From the NCBI RefSeq assembly GCF_932276165.1, contig NC_064005.1, positions 1,550,001 to 1,614,000 of the forward strand: a DNA stretch of 64,000 nucleotides, given 5' to 3'. Made by a program: the position numbers and the translations under genes. Below the pieces are notes generated by a model. That model saw only the letters and a list, made by a program, of their open reading frames with translations. It was not told the DNA's origin and searched no databases. The stretch's first letter is position 1; the number at the start of each line of letters is the position of its first letter. This DNA comes from Plutella xylostella. Its lineage: Eukaryota; Arthropoda; Insecta; Lepidoptera; Plutellidae. Below are positions 10,401 through 22,400 of this stretch, piece after piece.

Positions 10401-13400
10401 AACGCCTAACCCTTACATTAATTGACGAATTAAGAATTTAAGCCATAATTTGAATACAATTCCAAATCCGTTGACCGCGCCTTGCGAGATAGACCTAGTT
10501 AGTTAACTTGAGCTTTTTGTATTTTCCTACCGTCGGCGTCGTAGTACGAAAATAGAAATGAATTTAAAATTATGGTTTTGTCATATATATCTAATCTATT
10601 CAACAGTTAAACGAAGGCTTACCCCATACATCATTCTATGTGTATAGGTCAAGCTAGATCTATAGGCCGATAACCCAAGACCTAGACTTAAGGCTTTGGA
10701 GCTGGTGGTCAGCTATCAGTAGGTTATCGGCCCCTATAGCCGCTTGTTCCGATCTAGGTACAAAGAGAAAGAATGATGAAGCTTTCAATTATACCGTTTC
10801 AAAGGTTAGCATATATTATGGCAAAAGATCTAACCCTCTTTCGGCTTACTTACTACACTCGCGAGCAATGAAAAGGCTCCAGTGACATATATATATGAAC
10901 GAGGTGGAACTTTTTCATTGCTCCTGAGCATAAAGGAGTCTACACACCAAACCCGCCGACACAGCCCGGCGGCTTGGTGTCGGCGACCCAAACCCGCCAA
11001 CCCGCCAACATGTGTCATGGGGCTGTGTCGATGAGTGTCGGCGGCAAGAAATCAGTACAACTTTTTTAGTAGGGTCGGCGGGTTTGGTGTGTAGACTCCT
11101 TTAAAGTGCTTTGAGAATATAACTTTGAAACATTTGTTTGTATTTTACTTTTCAGTTATTATTTAAGTAGGTAAGTACCTACTGTGAAAAGTTTATATGG
11201 TATGAACTTCTGTCTGGGAAAAGGTTTGGAAACATTTCAACACAAATGCTCTAACCTTCACCGCTCGCCCTTGAGCGTTGCACCCACAAGTTCCCAACTA
11301 GTCTATGAATTTATAATAAGTTAACTGCATTTCGAAACACAAGTTGCTACAATTTATCCAGTTGGCTTGAGGCTTGCCGCTTTAACTTAATTTATTTCGC
11401 CTTGAAAGTTGGTCGGACGAGATTAGAACTTAGGGCTTAGGATAACTGCAGAAAGGGCAAACGTGTAGTTACAAAAGTTAAGAAAATAATGCGGTTCTGC
11501 ACTGGAGAATATAACCCTGATGGTACGTAGGTACTGGGTTGAAAAGATGTACCTAGGTACATGGGGTAAAATTATCAAAGATTCCACAAATTATTTAACC
11601 ACCACTAATTATTGTTGATGTTAATTGACACTCTATTTGGCATCAAAAGTCTCTATTGGTCCACTGGACTAGTAGGTATCTACTAGCTGGATGGAAAGTA
11701 CGAGGAAGCCCATGTACCGAATCTTGCGCCGCTTTTTGACTAACTACCTAGCAATCATCAGTAGATATAGAGTTGTTGAAACTGACAGTAGGAAACTGAG
11801 AAAGAAAGAAAGAAAGCCGTGTTATTGGATGAATTAAGCAATTCCTCGACGTCGATAACAAACCCGTGCCGCGGGAGCAGCTATACTTCAGCCTACTTTC
11901 CATACTTAGGCATTAACTGTAATTTACCGCTACTGGGTTGAATTGACACATTAACCGTGTACTTGCATTCACATTGCTAAACTGTTTACACCTAAGTAGG
12001 TATATTTAACTGTTTTCCAATACCTTACAATGAGGTGACAAACGATGCGACCGTGGCACTAATATTGCTGCCAATGGATATGAAAAGTGTCATGTCATTG
12101 TGTGTCAAAAATAACGTTAGCTTTCGCTATCATTTTTAACCCTCGACGGAAAAGGAGCAGTGTTTAACTATATATAACGTGTCTGTGTATCTGTCTGTGG
12201 TAGAGTAGCTCGCCAGCCGTCATACGCCTATGGATGTCTACCAGCCAGTACTGGATTTAACTAAAGACCTTGGCGCATCTCTATCAGAGGAGTATCTTGG
12301 CACATGACTGATTAAGAAACATGAAGCCGTCACGGTCAGTGCACTAATAAGAGCCCACTCAAATTATTCAAACAGAGGTGGTCGGTGCACCTCGTGGTGC
12401 AATATTAACCTTGATTGTCTGATATTGTGTCCATCCGTTTTGGTATCTTGATGATATATCAGGATCAGGAAGGCTCCCAGTCGAGCAGTATTTAAATCAC
12501 TGGTTCGGGCTCATTATCTCAGCAGGATAGGATAGAAGAGAGTTAATTTTTTCATGCACCTCAGTTGTTGTGTGTTTATATAATAATAATATTATAGTAT
12601 ATATATTTATATTAGGTATTTATGTATTGTATATATTTTATAGGTATAGGTTTATATATTATCTATTAGTATATTGTATAAGTATAAATGGACAACATTT
12701 CAAAAAACTAAAGCTGCTATAAGTCGAAAACCATTTCGAGATTTAGCTCTAAAGGCCACAAAAATAATGATTTTGTATTTTTTGGATGTATCATTTTCGA
12801 TAAAATCATAAAATAGTAAAAAAGTGCTGATGACGACATGCATCAGGTGCGATGCATTTTGATGATCAAAGCCTATAGATTTAAAAACAAAGTAACTGTC
12901 ACTTTCATTTTTGATTGACGTTGACGTTTTATCGTGCCGTTGTTGTTTATTTGGGTCATTTTCATTAATTCTGTTCTGACACTTTCTGACTATTTTTTTT
13001 ATTTATTAATTAGAGATGACCTCTATATAATATGTCCCAGAGCATGCCACCGCCTACACAGCTGAAAAAATGCTTCTGCTTATTTTTTTACATGATAAGT
13101 ACCTACTTTCCATCATTAGAAATATCAAGGTCATTTGAAAATGACCCATTTGTTGGTTGGCATGTAAACAAAGTTTAAATGTCACTTGTCAGTGTCATTT
13201 ATGTTTTTTTCGAGACTCAGGCAATACACAAAAATAAAAATTGAGCCTAATATGTGACGTCACTTCCGGTTTTAAAATAATTAACTTTAAAGTTAAATAT
13301 AACATGTAAAAATGTATGTATAAACAAAATAAAAAAATACGGGTCCACTAATTTTTTATAAACTTTCCGAATAACTAATAAAAATATAGGGTAAAGAAAA

Positions 13401-16400
13401 TGAAATGTTGTCCATTGTTGTAGGATATTATATTTAAGTAGTACATATTTAGTTTTCTTCGCTGAAATTGTCTTAAATAAGTTCTTTTTTTTTGCACTCC
13501 CATACAATTTACTCCCTGTACCTCCTGTAGGTTGACTGGTACAAAATGCTTTTAGCATTAAGTCCACCTAATTGTACATAATTACTTTTGTATATTGTGC
13601 AATGAAGAATAAATAAATAAATAAATAAATAAAAAATATATTAACCAGTTGGCGAGAGAAATAGTAGAAAGCCTTTGCAATAAATTGCGATATTAGCACC
13701 ACACACAAGAGCGGTGGTAATTCAGTCGGGTAAGCGCTCGGTGAAGAAAAACATCGTGAGGAAACCTGGATATCTAGATTTAGTTAATATAGATCTATAT
13801 GCGAACCGACCCACCCGCAGTGGACAAGCGTGGTGGGAAATGGTCCAAGCTTAGGAAGGCAGTTTAGACCTTTGGGATATGCACAAAGGTTCCATTTGAG
13901 AGAGCCAGGTGCATAGCGCGAATAGAATATAGTACCTACACTTGAAATGAACTGCCAAGCGAGGATATTTTTGCATACATAAGCACACACACGCACACAA
14001 ATCACACAACCCTCTCCTCTCCCCCGAAATGGGTCAGCGCCGCAAGGGTGAGGGCTGATGGTGACGTCTGAACTTTTATCAACGTAACTAAGCAAGTTTA
14101 CTCGTATGACGTAGCCTAAGCCTGACATGCAGCTCTCGTGATGGGCTGCAAGGTATCTTGAATCCATCAGTCCCAGTTTCTAGTAACTAGACAAGTTTGC
14201 AACGGGAGATTATTGGCTGCTCTATACCTACATTAAGTATGGGCAGGGTAGGAAACTAATATAGTACCTACTTATAAATAGGTATACTATAAGACAGGTG
14301 GTTTTTTTTCGCGATTTTAGACTTTGCTATTAAAGTTGCTCAGTATGACGCACTCCATTATAACCTGCCAACATACACTATAATATAAATAAGATAGAAT
14401 TCCACCCTATATAATTGTATAGAGGTTTACTTAAAAAAACTGGACTTATGCAAGGGGCTCTAATGTGATTCAACCCTAAAAATAATACACCTAAGTTATT
14501 CTATCTACCAGCGGTTATTTCTGACAACAACCGTATTCACGACCCACTGATCCACGTGCCTCGCCTGAAAAATACTTATTTCCCCTTCTATAAATTGAAC
14601 AATAGGTTTTCCACCCAAGGCTACAGTCGTTAGGGTATTTCGGGGTCAATCCGATACGAAACTTTTGTGATAAAAATAGAAAGCGAATTCGCAGAAGCTC
14701 AAAACATTCATCAAGTTGTAGATATTCTGTATTTACTTATACCTACTGAAATTTTCCTATGAACTGAAACTTTGAAACTTTTCTGAAGAAATCTACATAA
14801 GTAGGTAGTTAAGTACTTACTAACTTCTAAAGAAGTCGATTTCAAAGGTGGGTATTAAACATATACTGGAAAGATTTGTAAATCGATAAAGTTTACAGAA
14901 GTACTTAGTTATTATGATCAATGATTAGTGTGTAAATTATGGATTTAGACTACAAAAATACAAGACGCTAATACCTAAATCAAATAATCTTAAGTCACGC
15001 TATATTTTCACGAATACTTTACAGATGTATAAGTATTTACCTACTTAGGTATGTGGTGTGAAGTACCTAGGTACCTAATATTAATATTGGATCACTCAAC
15101 TCTGTTTTAACACGATAACACTAATTTTGGTGTGTACTGTGTACCTACTACCTAGGTCTACCTAATGTGTGTAGAAGGTGGGCAACTTTATTGCACCCAA
15201 GATCTATGGTTTAATCTTGAACTATTCACACTAAACTTGAACAACATAACCATAAACTACCTAGTAGGTAGGTAGTACTTACCTGGGTTCCGCTCATCTC
15301 GCATAATCTTTATTGACCAAAACTCATTTTGCATAACTCGCATGGTCTAAACTTTTTTGGCCGAACCATCACTTTGCCAAGACTTATGTGGCATAAGGCT
15401 CGTTTCGTCTAAAACTCTTTAGGCACAATCTTTAAACACCTAAGTTTCGTTTGCTCAAATTCTCGACATCAGAACCAAGAGGGCCGATGTCCACTTTTTG
15501 CGAAAATCACTTTTTAAGAGATCTTCTATCAGTTTTTTGTCCTCTTTCTTTTAGTCTAACTCACGTATCTCTATCTCTTTTCGTTCAAAAGTTAAATTTC
15601 TTAAAAGTGGTCGCATATCCACAGTACTCTGGAACCATACAGACTGTTTATAATTTCAGACGTTATGGCTGTACACATATGAAAATAATGTTATTTTTTA
15701 CGGTCGGTTGTAAACAACAGTCCAGAAGTACTTGCAAATAGTTGGTCTCATATCAATAACGTACCCTTTTGTCCGACTAAATATCACTTCTATGCGGTCA
15801 CATTTTCACATCAGACCTTATGGTTCGAAACATATTCAGTTAAGTTCATAAAACCCCGAATTAAAAAGAGACAGCACTAGTTTTTTCACAGAGTATGAGC
15901 GAGACAAAGCAAATTGTGAGTTTCACGTACTTAATACCAAGTAAGTTTATTTTATCAGTTTCTACTAAAGGGTTCTCCTATATTTTAAGTTATATAAGCA
16001 AAAATCTTGTATGTCTTAAATAATTAGATTGACTTGAAAATTGCATGAAAACACTGTATACCTCACAACTAATACATAATTATGAGTTTATTAAATTACA
16101 TTGCTTAGTACGATTGCCAAGTCAATCTGGTAGACAGGTGGAAAATCTCTCCACCTACCTACCTGATTGACTTACTTTAAATAATAAGCCCACCGATTTT
16201 ACTTATCCTTGTTGTGAGATATATATAATTCATATCTTATCTATTTATTTGAGACATACAAGATTTTTATATTTAAATGGTCCCTACGGTACGATACTTT
16301 CAAAGAAGCCCTACGCTTCTGAGGTCTTGGGATACCTAAACATGCAGATAGGAAGGAGACAGGATAAATAATAAAGTTGCAATTTCCTTCCTTCAAAATA

Positions 16401-19400
16401 GGCTGCAAAGGAAGCAGAATTGTTCAGAATTTCTATCTTTAAGGTTTGTCTGTCTGGCTGGTGAAGTAACTACGAATTCTACAAGCAAGTGAAATTTTTT
16501 CTTTAGGGATTTACTCCTTGCCCGGGCTTTCAGCTCCTCAGCCTTCCGGATGCCTATTCAGTCAGGTGGCATGCGGCCGCTTAATTCTTAGGACGCCGGC
16601 TTAGCTCCCGATGAATGTTGTCCGGTTCGGTGGATAGACTCAGGGAGCAGTTTCGTCGGCTGGTGCCAACAGTAGGAGCTCGCAAGGATAGGGTCTGCCT
16701 TTGTGAGGCCGGTTATAGGTGGGCTGAGGCAGTGAAGATGTTTGTGCGGCCTATTCTAGGCGGGATCTTACATGATACGCGGCAGACGGATCACAAACTC
16801 CTCTACCGACTTGATCTTGTGGTCGCGGATGATGACGTCAATTCTAACGTACCATTCGGCCCCGACGATAGTCCTCAGAGTCAGGTTCTGCTGTACATGG
16901 AGCCTCTTGCAGTTGGTTGTCGAGCATAGTGAGTACGCCGGAGCGGCGTAGTTAATACGGAAACGCATGTATGTTTTAAAGATCCCCAGCTTCGTGCGCA
17001 GAAGGAGTTGGGAAGCCAACATGGGACAGAGCATAGCCCATTTGGCATTCGCCTTGTAGACTGTGTTGACCGCTTGCACACTCATGGTGAGCGAGCGCTC
17101 AATCGTCACCCTCAGGTATACTTGACTGAGTTGATTGACTGAGGATCTTCAGACGACGAAATTACTTCGGGGTTGCAGCTTCTTAGCCGGCGTGCAGCTG
17201 GACAACATCGCAGTGCCCACGTTGACCACCATGCACCACTTTTCCAGCCATTCCGGCAGGTGATTCAGTTTTTGATACGGCCATGTTTGCTTTCTGAGTT
17301 GAGAAGAACTACACAATTTTAGCCAATAAAACCACGTTGTCTCCACACTTGCTTGCCAGTGTTAGTATATCGTCTGTTTAGGCCACATAGAGTCAGACAG
17401 CTGCTCTGAGGAACTCTAGATCTTGCGCAGGGTGGAGTCGGCGTCCTCGACTAAAACGTAGAAACACCGTTCGTCCAGGAATGAAGCCGCTGTCTGCACA
17501 ATTGAAAGCGACGTGGTCGTCTGAGACAACTTGTACAGCAGTCCCGCATGCCACACACGATCGAACGAATATGTTCGGCCCTTGTAGCGTTCAAAACCAT
17601 AAGATGCAGGAAGCGCCCAAGCTGCAGCGTTGTGAACTACTGTGGAAACCAAACTGCTCCGCACGATAGCGTGATGGAACGATAGCTTCGCGGGTATCGG
17701 CAGTCCTTTCTGGTTATCGGTAGGATGATGACTTTCCTCAGTTTCCATTCTAGTCCGGGGAAATGTTCTAGGCCTTTACTAATGAATTTACAACAGCTTG
17801 TCGATAAAAGCATATTTTTTCTAAAGATTTTCTAGTGCAATACGGTCATAAATATAACTAATTAATGCTGGTAATGATGCTACCTATCGCCCGTTTTCTT
17901 TTGGACCACGACTTACAGGGCCATCATTGGTTTTTGTCGTTTTATTAGTTGTACATACCTGTTTTACAATTTCTATTTTTTTAATAAAAACTTCAAACAT
18001 TTATAATTTCAGAACCAAAGAGTCGTATATAACACACATTTGGGTCTTTTGTTTAATTTTCTTGAATATAATAAATAATTTCAGAGCCAAAGAGTCGTAT
18101 ATTACACAAAATTTGGCCATTTGTTTCATTTTCTTAAGTGCAATTTTATTTCAATTTGAACCAAATAGTTTTAAATAAAAGTATACCGTAGTTATTTTTT
18201 ATTTTTTAGAGCCATTGAATCTTATGTAGACATATACAAGCCAAAATTCAACTTAAATACTATTTTCCCCGAACCAAACAGTCTGTTGTTATAATAGATA
18301 TAGGGATTTTTTTAAAGTTATATTCTATTTTATTGAACCAAAAGGTCCGATGTTAACAACGGCTTTGATTTTTGGTCTAGTGTTTTTAAAATCTATACAG
18401 CCGTAAGGTCTTTTATTGACGTGAGCCTTTAAGTTACTATTTACAGTCGAAAAATGGGGCTGATATCCATACTCAAAGACACAAAACTTGATTTTGTCGC
18501 TAATATAGCATAGGAATTGTTTTCAAATAAAACGCTTTTGTATTGTCATTAACTAGCCGAGCGAAATAATGTATTTGAACTCCAAAACAAACATCTGTGT
18601 TTGTTTTATACTGAGTTAAAAGTTTATTTTAGCTCTACTGAAAAGTTGCAAAAATGGACATCGGCCCTCTTGGTTCTGATGTCGAGAATTTATGTTCGTC
18701 TATACCTATGTATAATCTTGTTTCTCCTAATGTTATCTTAATAAATAATATATTAAGTATGTAGTAAATGTACAAATTGTGTATTTTTCTCCTACATCCC
18801 GAAAATCACGATAATGTATGATCAAAAAATCGAAAGTTAAAGACCAATATAATTATTACAAACCCCATGAGATAGAAACCTAAAAATAGGTGCGACGACG
18901 AGCAAAGCGAGGAGGAGCGTGTTAGGTGCACATGTTCATCAAAACCAAAGCGGAGCGCAGCGAAGCGGAGCGGAGCGTTTTCCAAACAGCGAAAACAATA
19001 CAAGGCACCAGTTTGCGCTATGTAGGGAGACGCTCCGTCAAAGTTAAAGCCAAACGAATATTATTATTTTGTATAAACCTATGCCATAGCATTATTAGGC
19101 TATTCAAGATTTGGCAATACCATTATTATGCTAAACAATGTTATGCGAAATAACTTTTTACTAAACGAGATTTATGCCATACGATTTTCGGCGTAACGAG
19201 ACTTTGACCAAACGTTACTATGCAATACGAGATTAGGCAAATAAATCTTATGCCAAAAAAGGTAGAACCTACTTACCTACTTAGTTAAAGTACTTTGTTA
19301 TTTTATGTTGTAAGAAAGGAGCTTTTCCTGAGTGACGTATCTGTATTTTATTTATGTAAACAGTACCTAAGTAGTTACATAGGTACTTAAACTTGCTTCG

Positions 19401-22400
19401 ACAACGATTTTCGGATTCTAATAAATGACTTCGTTTTGACTTCGTGGTAGGGCCCCTCGGCAGGCAGCGTAAGACGTTATTCTGACTGGCTAATCCTTTC
19501 CCCAAGGTGACAAATCCTAGACGGTATCTAGTATTTTTCTCCGCTAATACGAGGTCGAGGACCTAGTTGACATCTGGACCTAGTTGACTGCTGGACCTAG
19601 TTAACTTATGGACTTGTTACAGGTCCAGGCGAGAACTACACGGATTACGTGGCGACGCGGTGGTACCGCGCGCCCGAGCTGCTGGTCGGGGACACCCTGT
19701 ATAGTACGCCTGTCGACGTGTGGGCTATTGGTATGAAAAACACACATATCTAGACACAAATACAATACTTACTGTGGGTTGGATACCCGAAACAAGCACA
19801 TCATGGTGGGAAATGGTTCCATCTTAGGAAGGCAGTTTATAATGTTTCGTCCGAGTGGGCCAGGTGCAGGCTAACAACTCTTCAGATAATAGGATATATT
19901 ATAGAAAAAGGCATACAGCCCACAACAGTCCAAGGCTGGGAAGGATATAAGTACTTATATCACACTACACAAACCCAAGACCTTCAGGATAGCCGATAGT
20001 CAGACTACACCTTACCATCATAACCTGACGGCAACTTCTAAGCTAAAATAATTTTTCGTCAATATTGAATGGACCACTACAGTCTTCAAATTACCCTAAT
20101 CCTCACCCCCAGGGTGCGTATTCGCGGAGCTGCTGTCCAGCGAGGCGCTGTGGCCCGGCAAGAGTGACCTGGACCAGCTCTACCTCATCAGGAAGACCCT
20201 GGGCGACTTCCTGCCGCGGCACATGACCATCTTCTCACAGAACAGCTTCTTTCAGGTGAGGAAATGGGTGGTTAGGGAATGGTGATAAATTGACTGGCCA
20301 ATGATTTTACCACGGTGATAAACTCAAGCATGTCAAGCGAAAGCTATAGTGTTTGTCATCCGACTTGCTATAAGGAAAAGGATGAGGCAGTTGAGATTTA
20401 GAATAAGTACCTAGTTAGGTACTTTGTTATTCTTAAATGTAACTAGGTATGTACATAACTGCGAATGCGAATTCTTTCATGCGTTTTAATTGTGTAAGGT
20501 AAATCATTACAAGTGATGAATATCCAGGAATTGCAATTGGAAAGGCTATAAATATTTCCTGGCGAACTATTTACTGGCGAACTAGCCTGGAAAAAGGCTA
20601 GCCAAAATCACAAACGTAGGTAGGTAGGTAGTCCTATAGTAAGCTCCTACATTAGGAAAGTGGGGTGTTTACCAGTCCATCATTTAGTTATTTAAGTAGG
20701 TACTTGGGTACAAATTCGTATTCTTATGCTATGCAAATTTAAAAAATAAATACCTAATGAGTATAACACGAACACCTAAACATGCCTCATGAAACGGTGG
20801 ACTCACGCAAAGGCAAGTTTTCAGTTCAACCTGCTGTGTTATTATTTCAGGATCGATAGCCTAGAAAATAATATAGGTAGGTACTTTTAGCAATCGATAT
20901 GGATCGCTATTCGGGCAAAATCAGCGATGGTGTAGTGAATCATCATAACTGTATATCGCTTTAGCATCGTCTGTAAACTTTTTAGTTAAATTGACTACTT
21001 TCTATTAGGTAAGTTAAGTACCTAGTTACTATGGTGGACAGATTTATAAATGGAAGGTCACTGTAGGAATAAAAGGAATATCCATTAGCTTAAATAGCTT
21101 AGTTAATTTAAGCTCTTTCGATTACAAGGAATAAGTAACTTGGTTTGGTTAGGTAGCTATTATAGTTACCGCCCCTTTATTTTGTTTCACGTAAACCTAC
21201 CGACTTAGGTACTCACCTAACTATGTACCACGTTTATTTTCTCTGCAATCCTTCTATTTTTTTATTGGTGTTTTTCACATTTCAGGGGATGGCGTTACCG
21301 GAGCCAACGAGCTATGAGCCCCTGGAGAAGAAGATACCGCAACGATATGCAAACAACGAACTTGTGTTAGACTTTTTGAAGGTTGGTTGCACTTGTTAAT
21401 GATAACAAAACTATCATTTCTAGATTTAAGCGTAGGTTAGGTGGGGTAGATAGGTTGCAGCGCATTGTTTCAATACGATGGCCGTTGTCATCATTAGTAG
21501 TACACGGTATCTATATAAGTACGTATGAAAAGGACATCATTTGGGTTTTCCTCACCTCTTTTCTCATTTTGCCTACTGCATCTAACATGTCATTCATCGA
21601 ACATTCCAGAAGTGCTTTTACAACGACCATATCATCAGTAGAGCACTCCATTCCCTCTAATACTCTGTACCTAAAACTTTCCAGAAGTACTTAGACATGA
21701 TCCTATCATCAGCCCAGTGGTATAACACCACTAATACTCTGTCGAACATTCCAGAAGGCCTTGACAACGACTCTTTCTCTTTTGTCTAGACGCCAGCGGT
21801 ACTTAAATAGCTTCTAACATTTAAGACACGACCCTATCGTCAGACCAGCGATAGGTATATCACCTCTAATACTCTGATCATTCAGAACTGCTTGGACCAC
21901 AAATACCACCGTCCTATCACTTTTGCCTCTAGCACTCTCTGTGGAACATTCCAGAAGTGCCTAGACACGGCTCTATCCCCTTTGCCAAGCCTTTGCCTCT
22001 AATACTCTCTGTGTAACATTCCAGAAGTGCCTGGACAACGACCCCGGTGCCCGCTGGACGTGCGAGCAGCTGCTGCGGCACCCCATCTTCGAGACCTTCA
22101 TGTTCACCGCGCCGCGGTCGGAGCACGAGGAGTACGAGCGGTCGCGGCGGGCGCAGGTCACTAGCACTAGCATCAGAAAAAATACTATTTTGGCTCGATT
22201 TCTGGAGTGGAAACACCAACGTCCTAACTGCCATTAGAAATTAACTGGAGGGTGTCCCATGCTGCTTTACGTCTCCCATCACTCGATTGCTCGTATAATA
22301 TACCCCTACGGGTTTTATGTAGAATCTACATCTTCTGACCGACCTACAGCCACTACAGCATGCAGAGTTTAAGAACTATGACGACAACGACGAATTATTT

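Larger units (their letters stand above)
15458..18690. mobile_element. Inner element with about 38-bp terminal inverted repeats
   Basis: CTCGACATCAGAACCAAGAG at 15462 onward, continuing through GGCCGATGTCCA, is matched by its reverse complement ending at 18690, with one or two mismatches in about 38 bp. Inside both ends are repeated units of the type GAACCAAAGAGTCGTAT (about 18015-18420), with inverted versions near 15630-15830. The centre carries a degraded retrotransposon. No transposase was recognised, so it is either non-autonomous or a repeat I cannot name. Confidence 0.6.
15285..19269. mobile_element. Large nested element with quasi-periodic subterminal phrases
   Basis: Both margins consist of loosely repeated 12-20 base phrases built from GCCAAA, GGCATAA, ACGAG and GACCAAA (15290-15455 and 19070-19268), in opposite orientation on the two sides. 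The outermost bases are weakly inverted (GGTTCCGC versus GGTTCTACC). TACTTACCT flanks both ends (15276-15284 and 19270-19278), which would suit a transposon with 8-9 bp target duplication. That motif is common in this genome, so the boundary is tentative. A second inverted-repeat unit and an RT relic lie inside. Confidence 0.45.

Noticed and set aside
13247..13567. 106-codon minus-strand frame
   Set aside because: It overlaps a LINE 3' end and AT-rich sequence, with low-complexity Phe/Leu/Lys composition.
21383..21694. 103-codon plus-strand frame in kinase intron 6
   Set aside because: It runs through the acceptor-repeat array, with no start context or domain, and is interrupted by the repeat phase.
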